Below are positions 17,057 through 24,782 of a DNA stretch of 64,000 nt, in pieces. Within the stretch, counting starts at the first letter, position 1. Each line of letters begins with the position of its first letter. The DNA lies in assembly GCA_964346815.1 (NCBI GenBank), contig CAYFWF010000019.1, forward strand, positions 149,693 to 213,692. Direction: 5' to 3'. The translations under genes and the position numbers were made by a program. The stretch is from CAYFWF01 sp964346815. Its GTDB lineage: Bacteria; Acidobacteriota; Aminicenantia; Aminicenantales; Aminicenantaceae. Below the pieces are notes generated by a model, which worked only from the letters and a program-made list of their open reading frames with translations, was not told the DNA's origin and did no database searches.

Positions 17057-18114
17057 CAGGCGTCTCCAGAATAGACGGTTTCATTTAAAACCATGGCGGC
17101 CATTTCCGAGGCGTAGCGGTCTTTTTTCTGCTTTTTTATTGTTTGGAGCCTTTTGATTCCCTGAGCTCCAAGTTTCGCCAGCCCATGTCCGGCATTGAAG
17201 CGGACATGCCAGAAAGGAGAAAACATCCCTTTCGAGAGAACCTCCTTTGCCTGGACATCTCCGAGCTTTCCCAGGCTTTTCATGGCTTGGGCACTGACCT
17301 CCCAGGTCTCGTCGTCGGCGAGTCCGATCAATACATCCAGGGAGGCAGGGATGCGCATGTGACCCAATGCCCTGGCGACTTTTATGCGGATCTCTTTTTC
17401 GGGGTGCTCAGCGAAGAAAAGGATATCCTGGTAAAGAGAGCGGAGAGGGATTGCGCCTATCAGCTCGATCAGCAAGCCCAATTTTTCTTCGGATAAGGGT
17501 TTTTTCAGATAGTCTTTAACATGATTTGCGATCTTGTCTCCCAGCCCGTACATGATGTTTATGTAGGTCCGGGCATCAGATACAGGGTCATTTTCAAAGG
17601 CCTTAAAAATGAGAGAGAGGGTTCGAGAGGACGGAATACGGGAAAGGGCATTGATAGCCACCAGCTTGACGATGGGTTTGTCGTTGAGGAGCTTAAGAAT
17701 GTGAGGAGCTTCCGATGTGTCTGAAAAGACCACAAAAAGGTGGGTGGCTTTGAGCCGCCTTACCAGCCTTCTGGAATAGATGTCTTCGAGAAATTTTTCT
17801 TTTAAGGCGTAGTCGAATATTTTTTTGAGCTGGTCTTTTGCTTCCCCTTTGATCTGCTCGATGTAATCGAACAAAACTTTGGTCAGAACAGCGGGGTAGG
17901 ATTTGTATTTTTTCGCTATCTCCTGAGTATGGTTTTCCTGGGAAGAAGTGATGACTTCAAGAACGTCACTTTCGATCTTCTGGTATCGCTCTTGAAAAAG
18001 CGCTTCCTGGTGCTGTACGACCAGTCTTCTCAGGATGAGGTACAGAAATAAGGTAAAGGAAAAGGAAAAGAGAAAGATAAGGCTATAGGTGATGATAATC
18101 AATGAGCTGTTCAT
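17056..18114 (-). CDS. Membrane-anchored HEAT-repeat protein
   Basis: A 352-residue protein with one N-terminal membrane helix (ITYSLIFLFSFSFTLFLYLIL) followed by a long helical region. HEAT repeats are clear at about 245-340 (IRIKVARALGHMRIPASLDVLIGLADDETWEVSAQAMKSLGKLGD, VRFNAGHGLAKLGAQGI). HEAT repeats of this kind are protein-protein scaffolds. It overlaps the end of the response-regulator gene by 32 bp and the glycosyltransferase start by 1 bp. By position it is likely to link the regulator to the synthase at the inner membrane (inference). Confidence 0.82.
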   Translation of the reverse strand: MNSSLIIITYSLIFLFSFSFTLFLYLILRRLVVQHQEALFQERYQKIESDVLEVITSSQENHTQEIAKKYKSYPAVLTKVLFDYIEQIKGEAKDQLKKIFDYALKEKFLEDIYSRRLVRRLKATHLFVVFSDTSEAPHILKLLNDKPIVKLVAINALSRIPSSRTLSLIFKAFENDPVSDARTYINIMYGLGDKIANHVKDYLKKPLSEEKLGLLIELIGAIPLRSLYQDILFFAEHPEKEIRIKVARALGHMRIPASLDVLIGLADDETWEVSAQAMKSLGKLGDVQAKEVLSKGMFSPFWHVRFNAGHGLAKLGAQGIKRLQTIKKQKKDRYASEMAAMVLNETVYSGDA

Positions 18115-18904
18115 TTTTCAATGCCAAGGTTTTTTTGATTTTAAAAAAGAGGATTTGAGGCGAGAAGGGTTTGAGTACGTAGTCCGACGCCCCTTTCTCG
18201 AGGCCTTTGATCACATCCCGTTCGCCTGCCAGAGAACTCAGGATGATCACGGGAATGGCGGAAGTTTCCTTGTTCGCTTTGAGTTTTGTCAAAAGCTGAT
18301 ACCCGTCCATCCCGGGCAGCATGATATCCAGAAGGATGAGGTCTGGTTTTTCTTTGAGCACTTTTTTCAGCCCCTCTTCGGCATCTTGGGTGGATCCGAC
18401 CACGAAATCGTTTTGTCCGAGGATATGACTGATAATTTTCGTGGTTATCAGGTCATCTTCGATGATCAATATTTTTTTGGCCCTGCTTTTTTTTGGTTTT
18501 TCGGTATTGAGGCCTTCCTCTCTTGGGTGTTTGACACCTTTTTTGTGCTTTTGCGATTTTTTCTTCTGGAAGCACTGCTCTTCATCCAGAGCTACGGATA
18601 GATCCAGAATTTTTCTTATCATCTTCATGTTGGTCAATTCATATCCCAGTTCCCATCCATTGTTGCTCTGGTTGGGCGGAGTGGTCGCTTTTGCTGCGGT
18701 TTTTACATTTTCCTTTTCCGCGCCCTTGTTTTCTTTTTGGAGTTTTTGAGCTTTCTGGTTCAGATCCTGCGTCTTTCTCAGTTCCTCAATCGTCGATTTT
18801 ATCAGCTCTTCGATCTTCGATTTCTTCTGTTCGATTTCCTTCATGTTGTTCTCGATCTCCTGTTGTAGCCGACCGAGAATTTCTTGAGTCTTGCTGCCTG
18901 CCAT
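18083..18904 (-). CDS. Coiled-coil response regulator (REC domain, no output domain)
   Basis: About 273 residues. The N-terminal third is a lysine/glutamate-rich coiled coil (LQQEIENNMKEIEQKKSKIEELI), followed by a linker and a C-terminal receiver domain with the acidic pair EDD, phosphoacceptor Asp in LILLDIMLPGMDGY (about residue 190), a Ser in IILSS and Lys in VLKPFSP. There is no DNA-binding domain, so it should act by protein contact. The start is uncertain: ATG 18904 is my choice, but ATG near 18955 and TTG 19024 are in frame. It is the first gene of the four-gene operon with HEAT, glycosyltransferase and YaiO-like proteins and probably controls polymer synthesis post-translationally. 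Confidence 0.82.
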   Translation of the reverse strand: MAGSKTQEILGRLQQEIENNMKEIEQKKSKIEELIKSTIEELRKTQDLNQKAQKLQKENKGAEKENVKTAAKATTPPNQSNNGWELGYELTNMKMIRKILDLSVALDEEQCFQKKKSQKHKKGVKHPREEGLNTEKPKKSRAKKILIIEDDLITTKIISHILGQNDFVVGSTQDAEEGLKKVLKEKPDLILLDIMLPGMDGYQLLTKLKANKETSAIPVIILSSLAGERDVIKGLEKGASDYVLKPFSPQILFFKIKKTLALKNEQLIDYHHL

Positions 18905-19132
18905 GCGGATTTCTCTTTGGGTTTTCCTTTTTGTTCCGTTCCTTTTTCTCACCATAATTTTTACAAAATATTTCCTGCGGGGATACGGGAATTTATCCGG
19001 TCTCTGCAGTTCTGGATCTTTCAATATTTATCCCTGTACACATAGATATGGTCCTTTTTTATGCTATCAGAGGGCTTAAATTTAACAATCGCCGTTAGAG
19101 ATGAATCGAGGGGGGATATTTTTTTTGAAAAA

Positions 19133-19148
19133 TCACCTGTACAGGTGA
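19133..19148. promoter_or_regulatory. 16-bp perfect palindrome upstream of the polysaccharide operon
   Basis: TCACCTGTACAGGTGA is a perfect 16-bp palindrome in the 284-bp gap between the response-regulator and isochorismatase genes. On the minus strand it is followed by TTTTT, so it could be a terminator for the isochorismatase gene, or an operator for the downstream polysaccharide operon. The rest of the gap holds a dispersed-repeat copy (19217-19252) and nothing else recognisable. Confidence 0.5.
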
Positions 19149-19216
19149 ATGAAGGTAACCGCAGAGGGGAATCTTTTGCGATGATAGAGAATGCTATGAT
19201 GAGCGTGTTGATTCCT

Positions 19217-19252
19217 GTGTCATCGCGAGCTGTGAAAGGACGTGGCGATCCC
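19217..19252 (+). repeat. Diverged copy of a dispersed GTCATnGCGAGC repeat
   Basis: GTGTCATCGCGAGCTGTGAA ... GTGGCGATCCC resembles the repeat family also seen at 19973, 20108, 32405, 40989 and 41966. This is the most diverged copy, so membership is tentative. Confidence 0.35.
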
Positions 19253-19308
19253 TGGACGGTCGCGTCCCCTTTGGACATTCGAAATAACAAACAATTAAGG
19301 CTTTTGTG

Positions 19309-19899
19309 TTAGGTCTTTAATATTTTAATCAGCTGGTCGCATCCCATAAGTGTGGCGAACCCATAACCCACATTCCTCAGTGTAGCCGAGTGAAATTCTT
19401 CGCTGACAGTTGAGGTTCCATCCGCGAGGAAAAAAACCCGATAATCCCTGACAAAGGCATCCCTGGCAGTGCTCTCACAGCAGAGGTTGGTCATCACTCC
19501 GCCGATAACCAGATCGGTGATTCCCTTTTCCTTGAGTTTTTCTTCCAGGTTTGTTTTGTGGAAGGCACTGTAGGTGTTTTTATGAATGACGCTGTCTTCT
19601 TCTTTGAGGTCGAGCTCAGAAAGGAGACGGGCGTCGGAGGTTTCCTTGATGATCAAATCGGTCCACCAATGAGCGAGCATGCCCGGCTTTTCCACAGGTT
19701 CATGCCCGTGCTGAGTGAAAAAGAGGGGGGCCCTTTTTTTTCTTGCCCATGAGATGACACGGGTGATGTTTGCGAGGATCGGAGCTATGATTTCGCGGAA
19801 ATATTCCTGGAGGTCGATCAGAAGAATCCCGGTCCTGTCTTTATCCGGAATCCATTCATGGGTATTCCATCGAGCGATGATTTTGTCTATTTCACTCAT
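19309..19899 (-). CDS. Isochorismatase-family cysteine hydrolase
   Basis: A 196-residue cytosolic alpha/beta hydrolase. The catalytic triad of the family is visible: Asp in GILLIDLQEYF (about 28), Lys in SVIHKNTYSAF (about 107) and Cys in GGVMTNLCCESTAR (about 140), preceded by the usual cis-peptide GV-M-T-N. Family members cleave isochorismate, nicotinamide, N-carbamoyl compounds or other amides. It stands alone on the minus strand, with no siderophore or NAD-salvage neighbours, so the substrate is open. It could in principle serve as the N-carbamoyl hydrolase missing from the hydantoin locus 10 kb away, but nothing in the sequence shows this. Confidence 0.88.
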   Translation of the reverse strand: MSEIDKIIARWNTHEWIPDKDRTGILLIDLQEYFREIIAPILANITRVISWARKKRAPLFFTQHGHEPVEKPGMLAHWWTDLIIKETSDARLLSELDLKEEDSVIHKNTYSAFHKTNLEEKLKEKGITDLVIGGVMTNLCCESTARDAFVRDYRVFFLADGTSTVSEEFHSATLRNVGYGFATLMGCDQLIKILKT

Positions 19900-19972
19900 G
19901 TTTTTCTCCGTGCTTTATGTTTGTTCTCTCCTTCTTTGTTTCAAGCTATTCTAATTGCATTGGATAATGTTT

Positions 19973-20013
19973 CATTGTCATGACGAGCGACCAAAGGAAG
20001 CGAGGCCATCCCG
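19973..20013 (+). repeat. Dispersed repeat copy
   Basis: Begins CATTGTCATGACGAGCGACC and continues through GAAGCGAGGCCATCCCGC. It shares the TGTCAT-n-GCGAGC core and the terminal GGCCATC block with the copies at 40989 and 41966. Confidence 0.6.
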
Positions 20014-20107
20014 CTTTTTTGAGAAGCTTGACCATAACCGAACCTTATATAACACGTTTCCACCCTTTGCTCAACACACTTACCTGCCAGAAATTTAGAT
20101 AGAACCA

Positions 20108-20172
20108 ACAAGGTGCACATTTCAATGTCATATTGAGATGGCCGCGCTTCGCTCGCCATGACATTTTCTACA
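20108..20172 (-). repeat. Dispersed repeat copy (inverted)
   Basis: The reverse complement contains GAAAATGTCATGGCGAGCGA, GCGCGGCCATCTCAATATGA and ATGTGCAC, and matches 40989-41053 over about 65 bp with few differences. The two copies lie 20.9 kb apart in opposite orientation. Confidence 0.75.
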
Positions 20173-20476
20173 GGTAATTTAAAGGCACACCTTGCTTTAA
20201 GGGCACATCTCCATTGCGGTATGATACTCAGAAGAGAAACCATGGAGAGATTTTTCACGTATTAATCTATGAGCCGTAAATTGTGGTTATGAACCGAATG
20301 TCGTGGTGAAACCTTGCTGCAAACGAAGCGAAGCAAAGTCGAGGAAGGGGATAGCCCCAAGCCGATCGCAACACCCACTCGCTCCAGATGGCTACCTCTT
20401 CGGTTTTCCTGACTGCTGTTGAAACCATAATGAAAATAGGAGTGCTCGAACAGACGAGAATAAAATGAGAATCTGA

Positions 20477-20506
20477 TTGCTGCCGATCCATGGAATCGGC
20501 TATAAT
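20477..20506 (+). promoter_or_regulatory. Promoter with palindrome in the spacer (CBM9/DUF5916 gene)
   Basis: TTGCTG (20477-20482), an 18-bp spacer and a perfect TATAAT (20501-20506) lie 42 bp before the ATG. The spacer is almost wholly occupied by CCGAT-CCATGGA-ATCGG (20483-20499), an inverted repeat placed where a repressor would block polymerase. Confidence 0.65.
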
Positions 20507-20547
20507 TTGCTGCTTTACTCGGAAAGAGTGATCGGAGAACGAATGTT

Positions 20548-22833
20548 ATGAAGAAGAATTTGGCAAAAATAGCCTTTGTTGCTGCGATGATTTTGAATGT
20601 TTTCTTGGGAAATGGCACCCTGTCGGCAGTTCAATCAAGTCAGGAAAAACAGCAGGAACCGCCTGAAGCAAAGCATTATAGGATCGAAGCTGCCACTTCT
20701 GAAATCGATGTGGACGGAATCCTGGATGAGAAAGCATGGGAGGACGCAGTCCTGATCAAACTCCCTTACGAGTGGACCCCTGGCGATAACGTCACTCCTC
20801 CCGTGGATACCGATTGTCTGGTGACTTATGACCAGGAGATTTTTTATTTGGCGTTCCGCTGCTATGATCCGGATCCTTCGAAAATACGTGCTCACCTGAT
20901 GGACCGCGATGCTATGGACACCTTTATCCAGGATGACGCTATCACCGTTGTGCTGGATACCTTCAACGATGAGCGGAGAGGCTTCCAATTCCGGGTTAAT
21001 CCTCTCGGCGTTCAAGCTGATGCGAATTTCAGCGAATCCGAAGGCTACGAAGATTTTTCCTGGGATGCGATCTGGGAATCGGCAGGAAAGGTTACAGAAT
21101 GGGGATATGCCGTAGAAATCGCCATACCCTTCAACCAGCTCCGTTTCCCCCGCACCTCTGATGTTCAGACCTGGGGATTCAGCGCGGGACGGTCCTACCC
21201 GAGAAGCGTGCGTCACCGCATGACCTCTCACCGGAGAGATCGTGATGTCTTTTGTTATTTCTGTCAATTCAACAAGATCTCCGGTATGAAGGGGATATCT
21301 CCCGGATTGAATATCGAGCTCGATCCCACACTGACTGGAATCAGGACAGATTCGAGGGAAGACTTCCCAATGAATCCCGAAGCTCCGATGGAGAATGGGA
21401 AAATCGATCCTGATCCTGGCTTGACCGCTCGATGGGGGATCACTTCGAACTTGATCCTGAATGCTGCAGTAAATCCTGATTTTTCGCAGGTAGAGGCAGA
21501 CGTAAGGGAGCTGGAGGTCAACACCAGGTTTGCCATCAGATATCCGGAGAAGAGACCCTTCTTCCTGGAAGGCGCAGATTTTTTCCTTACGCCCATCGAG
21601 GCGGTTTTTACGCGGACCGTCGCAGATCCGGATGGCGGTCTGAAACTCACCGGCAAAGTGGGAAAGAATGCCATCGGCATTTTCGGGACCTATGACCGCG
21701 TCAACAACCTGCTGTTTCCTGCCAATCAGATTTCGCAGACCACTTCCCTGGATCAGGATGTAGCCAGCGGTGTTTTCCGTTATCGCCGCGATATCGGACA
21801 GGCATCCAACCTCGGTGTCCTCTATACGGGCCGGATGGCAGAAGACTACTACAACCATGTAGCCGGTTTTGATGGATTTTTCCGGCTGTCACGAACCAAA
21901 CAGATCTCTTTTCAGTACTTACACTCTGAGACCAATTATTCTGAGAAGATTTCGACAGGATTCAGTCAAAAGCAGGATTCATTCGGAGGAGATGCCCTTG
22001 CAGCAGAATTCGTGCATTTTGGCAGACACTGGCTTTATATGCTCAGATACGATGATTTTCATCCCGGGTTTCGTGCAGATTACGGTTATGTGCCCCGCGT
22101 GGATATGCGGAGCCTGGAAGGACTTCTGAGGCGCACCTTCTGGGGCCAGCAGGATGATTGGTACACTCAGCTCAACTTCGGGATTCGAGGAAATGTGACT
22201 TACAACCATGACGGAAACCTCACCGATCGAGACCTGGGTTTGGTAGTGACCTACCAGGGCCCGTTACAGACAATGGTCACGACCCAGTATTCAAGATCGA
22301 GGGAGCTTTTTTTAACGGAATATTATGATCTGGACCGAGTCGCGTTTGTTGCTGAAATGAAACCTTTTGGGGGTTTGAGACTCAATGCAACCATACTGTT
22401 CGGGGATACCGTGGATTACACCAATGCTAGGAAGGCGGCCGGATTGAACCTCCTTCCTTCGATGGAGTTCAATTTGGGAAAGCACATCAACGTCAATCTC
22501 CAGCATGCTTTTCAGAAGCTCACACTTCAAGGAGAGAAAGTCTTTACGGCCAATCTCTCGCAGGTCAAGCTCATTTATAATTTCACTACCAGGACCTTTG
22601 TGAGAGCCATACTCCAGTATATGCACGTCGATCGAAATCCTGTGCTTTACCTTTTTCCGGTCACGGGTGACACACAGACTCTTTTCACTCAATTCCTGTT
22701 TTCCTACAAACTCAATCCTCAGACCGTGATTTTTATCGGTTATTCAGACAATTATCTGGGGCTGACCGGCATCGACATCACCCAGACCAGCCGGGCGTTT
22801 TTTGTAAAGTTCGGCTATGCCTGGACTAGATGA
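20548..22833 (+). CDS. CBM9-like/DUF5916 outer-membrane beta-barrel protein
   Basis: A 761-residue exported protein. Signal peptide (LAKIAFVAAMILNVFLGNGTLSA); residues about 45-235 are a carbohydrate-binding family 9-like domain (VDGILDEKAWEDA, LVTYDQEIFYLAFRCYDPD, VLDTFNDERRGFQF); the rest is a DUF5916 barrel (VNPDFSQVEADVRELEVN, RYPEKRPFFLEGADFF, FTRTVADPDGGLKLTGKVG). The family is common in Bacteroidetes and Acidobacteria, often as a possible porin-like partner of a surface-binding module; no enzyme activity is established. A second member with the same architecture is at 35539-37890. The gene stands alone behind its own strong promoter. Confidence 0.87.
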   Translation: MKKNLAKIAFVAAMILNVFLGNGTLSAVQSSQEKQQEPPEAKHYRIEAATSEIDVDGILDEKAWEDAVLIKLPYEWTPGDNVTPPVDTDCLVTYDQEIFYLAFRCYDPDPSKIRAHLMDRDAMDTFIQDDAITVVLDTFNDERRGFQFRVNPLGVQADANFSESEGYEDFSWDAIWESAGKVTEWGYAVEIAIPFNQLRFPRTSDVQTWGFSAGRSYPRSVRHRMTSHRRDRDVFCYFCQFNKISGMKGISPGLNIELDPTLTGIRTDSREDFPMNPEAPMENGKIDPDPGLTARWGITSNLILNAAVNPDFSQVEADVRELEVNTRFAIRYPEKRPFFLEGADFFLTPIEAVFTRTVADPDGGLKLTGKVGKNAIGIFGTYDRVNNLLFPANQISQTTSLDQDVASGVFRYRRDIGQASNLGVLYTGRMAEDYYNHVAGFDGFFRLSRTKQISFQYLHSETNYSEKISTGFSQKQDSFGGDALAAEFVHFGRHWLYMLRYDDFHPGFRADYGYVPRVDMRSLEGLLRRTFWGQQDDWYTQLNFGIRGNVTYNHDGNLTDRDLGLVVTYQGPLQTMVTTQYSRSRELFLTEYYDLDRVAFVAEMKPFGGLRLNATILFGDTVDYTNARKAAGLNLLPSMEFNLGKHINVNLQHAFQKLTLQGEKVFTANLSQVKLIYNFTTRTFVRAILQYMHVDRNPVLYLFPVTGDTQTLFTQFLFSYKLNPQTVIFIGYSDNYLGLTGIDITQTSRAFFVKFGYAWTR

Positions 22834-22869
22834 AGTCCGCACGCTCCTTCGTGTCAAGAACCGAGAGGA

Positions 22870-23289
22870 CTACTCGCAGAAAACCCGGACGCGTTCTTTG
22901 CCTTCTACATCCACAGTCAGATCCCTCAGGCTTTCCACGATCTCTTCCATATTCTCGTCTTTGATCTGAGAGAAGTCCAGACTGATCCCCGATTCTTTGA
23001 GGGCATCGTCGACTTTTCCCTGGACATCTTTAGGGAGAAGGGAAGCGAACTTGATCCCTGCGCGGATCAGTTTGATGGGGACGCGCACATTCACTCTCTC
23101 AGTTGTTTCACTCCCAGGACCTGGTTCCACGATCACTCGTAGGTACTTGAGGCGGGCCTTATCTGTCTTCTCTCCCGATGGAGATTCAGTCGAAGACTCG
23201 GAAAGGGCAGACAGAAGTTTTTCCGCCTCTTCCACATTGATTTTGCCCTCGGCAAGCATCTCTAAAATTTTTTTTCTTTCTTCGCTCAT
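22870..23289 (-). CDS. SHOCT-like domain protein (YvlB-N type)
   Basis: A 139-residue soluble protein. Residues 1-30 (EERKKILEMLAEGKINVEEAEKLLSAL) form the short SHOCT-like helical hairpin found at the N-terminus of YvlB/DUF4097 proteins. The remainder has an alternating pattern (YLRVIVEPG, RVNVRVPIKLIRAGIKFASLLP) typical of proteins encoded beside DUF2089 regulators. It is the third gene of the minus-strand operon with the DUF2089 regulator and a small membrane protein, 12 bp after the latter. Function is unknown; the company of DUF2089 and DUF4097 genes suggests envelope-stress response. Confidence 0.75.
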   Translation of the reverse strand: MSEERKKILEMLAEGKINVEEAEKLLSALSESSTESPSGEKTDKARLKYLRVIVEPGPGSETTERVNVRVPIKLIRAGIKFASLLPKDVQGKVDDALKESGISLDFSQIKDENMEEIVESLRDLTVDVEGKERVRVFCE

Positions 23290-23301
23290 AGAAATCCTCC
23301 T

Positions 23302-23577
23302 CTATTTCATCCAGATAAGGGTTTTGCTGTCTTTATCCTCGACCAGGACATGCAGATCGGAAAGGGCACAGACAACAGATAAAAGAGCTGGGCCTGCCCC
23401 TAACAGGGTCCTTCCGTATCCGGAAGGCCAAAGAATCAGGGCAGCCAGCAAAACGAAAGGTGTGAGCAAAATCACGATAGGAAGAAGCAGGAGCCACGCC
23501 AGGAAAAGGGGCAAAATCAACCGCACTTTTTTCTTCTTCCCTTCGACGATATGGATACGCATCAAAAGCGGAATCAT
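23302..23577 (-). CDS. Small membrane protein of the DUF2089 operon
   Basis: A 91-residue protein with one long or two closely spaced membrane helices at about 20-50 (LILPLFLAWLLLLPIVILLTPFVLLAALIL) and a hydrophobic C-terminal stretch. The ATG at 23577 lies one base after the DUF2089 stop, so translation is probably coupled. I do not recognise a family; small proteins of this type are usual in DUF2089/SHOCT-like operons. Confidence 0.68.
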   Translation of the reverse strand: MIPLLMRIHIVEGKKKKVRLILPLFLAWLLLLPIVILLTPFVLLAALILWPSGYGRTLLGAGPALLSVVCALSDLHVLVEDKDSKTLIWMK

Positions 23578-23578
23578 T

Positions 23579-23941
23579 TTAACCTCTCAATCTTTCGACG
23601 GTTTCCTCGACCGAAAGCTCTCCCCGTTCCAGTTGATCCAGAATCTCACTGCGGGAGGCAGGAGGATTGATGTCCACAAATTCCAGCATCTGAGAGATGC
23701 GGTTCAACCGGTTTTTGACGGTGGGATAACTGATCCCGAACAGCTCTTCCATGTCTTTTATAGATCCATGGCTGCGGATGAAGGCTGTGACAAAGATTTG
23801 ATCCTCCATAGTCAGGCGGGCAAGAGGAGGAAGGTCGAAGCTCCCTTCGCAAACGATATCCTCTTCCTTCAGTCTGACCCTCTCGACGGTAAGAGGGGCT
23901 CCTCGGGTGATTCGCGTTAATTCTTGCCAATCTTTGGTCAT
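23579..23941 (-). CDS. DUF2089-family transcriptional regulator
   Basis: A 120-residue protein. The central segment RLTMEDQIFVTAFIRSHGSIKDMEELFGISYPTVKNRLNRI is the DUF2089 signature and contains a helix-turn-helix with the sequence GISYPTVKNRL as recognition helix. The last 30 residues (EILDQLERGELSVEETVERLRG) form a SHOCT-like hairpin similar to the start of the protein at 22870-23289. The zinc-binding N-terminal Cys motif of some DUF2089 proteins is absent. It is first in a three-gene operon, divergent from the ECF sigma operon. Confidence 0.85.
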   Translation of the reverse strand: MTKDWQELTRITRGAPLTVERVRLKEEDIVCEGSFDLPPLARLTMEDQIFVTAFIRSHGSIKDMEELFGISYPTVKNRLNRISQMLEFVDINPPASRSEILDQLERGELSVEETVERLRG

Positions 23942-23970
23942 TTTTTGCCTCGAATAAATTTTCTTTATAT

Positions 23971-23999
23971 AATATAGGTAAAAAAGTTAAAAAAGTCAA
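23971..23999 (-). promoter_or_regulatory. Sigma-70 type promoter of the DUF2089 operon
   Basis: On the minus strand TTGACT (23999-23994), a 17-bp spacer and TATATT (23976-23971) stand 30 bp before the DUF2089 start. The spacer is a run of repeated T-tracts. The whole 183-bp divergent region up to the ECF sigma gene is very AT-rich. Confidence 0.65.
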
Positions 24000-24124
24000 G
24001 TAGTAAATTAAAAAAATTAATGAATTAATTAACAAAAATTAAAATATTTGGTCAAAAAAAATTTTTTAAAAAGCAACCTTTTTGCCTTCAATTTCATCGT
24101 TAATCATGACGGAGAAAGAATAGA

Positions 24125-24769
24125 ATGGCAGTCGCAGCAACGATTTTCCTGCAGGGCATCCCGAGATTTAGGTATGGCGGTTATGCTCGAATTGGTTTAA
24201 ACTATCTTATCATGAATCGGCTGTCAGACGACTCTTTGGCTGAATTGGTAAGAAAGTGCCGGCAGGGGGATCTCCGCTCGATGGAGACTCTATATGGACA
24301 TTTTAAATCCTCGTTATTCAGCCTGGCCTACCGGTATACGTACAATTTTGCGGTGGCAGAGGATTTGCTCCAGGACATCTTTATCAAGGTTTTCACAAAT
24401 CTGCACACTCTGGACGAGGATGAGGCATTTGTCGGCTGGATGTACCGTGTTGCTGTAAACACCTGCCTGAGCTACGTGAGGAGTCATAAAAGAGTGAGGC
24501 AAAAGACGATTCCCCTTGAAGAGGTGGAGGCATTCGTCAGCGATGCTTCTTCCGAGGAGGTTGAAAGGACGGCAAACAAGCCTTTAGAGGAAGCCATCCA
24601 GAGCCTTCCGGCCAAACTCAAAAGCGTTTTTCTCCTCCACGATGTCCAGGGATTCAAGCATAAAGAAGTTTCTCAAATGCTGGGGTGTTCGGTGGGAACA
24701 TCGAAATCCCAGCTCTTCAAGGCAAGAAAAAAAATTAGGAAATATCTGGAGAACAAGAAACTGCTTTAA
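24125..24769 (+). CDS. ECF RNA polymerase sigma factor
   Basis: A 214-residue (or 185-residue) extracytoplasmic-function sigma factor. Region 2 is clear (MRELYGHFKSSLFSLAYRYT-like segment METLYGHFKSSLFSLAYR, then AEDLLQDIFIKVFTNL and FVGWMYRVAVNTCLSYVR); region 4 has LPAKLKSVFLLHDVQGFKHKEVSQMLGCSVGTSKSQLFKARKKIRKYL. The start at 24125 has GGAG upstream but adds 29 residues before the conserved MNRLSDDSLAELV; an ATG at 24212 is the other candidate. It is followed after 13 bp by an anti-sigma gene and then a DUF4097 gene. Confidence 0.9.
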   Translation: MAVAATIFLQGIPRFRYGGYARIGLNYLIMNRLSDDSLAELVRKCRQGDLRSMETLYGHFKSSLFSLAYRYTYNFAVAEDLLQDIFIKVFTNLHTLDEDEAFVGWMYRVAVNTCLSYVRSHKRVRQKTIPLEEVEAFVSDASSEEVERTANKPLEEAIQSLPAKLKSVFLLHDVQGFKHKEVSQMLGCSVGTSKSQLFKARKKIRKYLENKKLL

Positions 24770-24782
24770 GGGAGATATGAGG

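Larger units (their letters stand above)
19900..20476. other. Intergenic region with dispersed repeats, no gene recognised
   Basis: About 580 bp between the isochorismatase gene and the CBM9/DUF5916 promoter. Two dispersed-repeat copies in opposite orientation lie inside (19973-20013 and 20108-20172). The open frames on the minus strand are short, lack family resemblance and run through the repeats, so I call no gene. Confidence 0.6.

Noticed and set aside
20262..20618. 118-codon open frame on the minus strand before the CBM9/DUF5916 gene
   Set aside because: It covers the promoter and a repeat-containing gap and shows no recognisable family.
20635..21858. 407-codon open frame antisense to the CBM9/DUF5916 gene
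   Set aside because: Shadow of a real gene; no domain, ribosome site or promoter.
22997..23920. 307-codon open frame opposite the DUF2089 operon
   Set aside because: It runs antisense through three small genes with good family matches and overlaps, and is Ser/Arg-rich as expected of a shadow frame.
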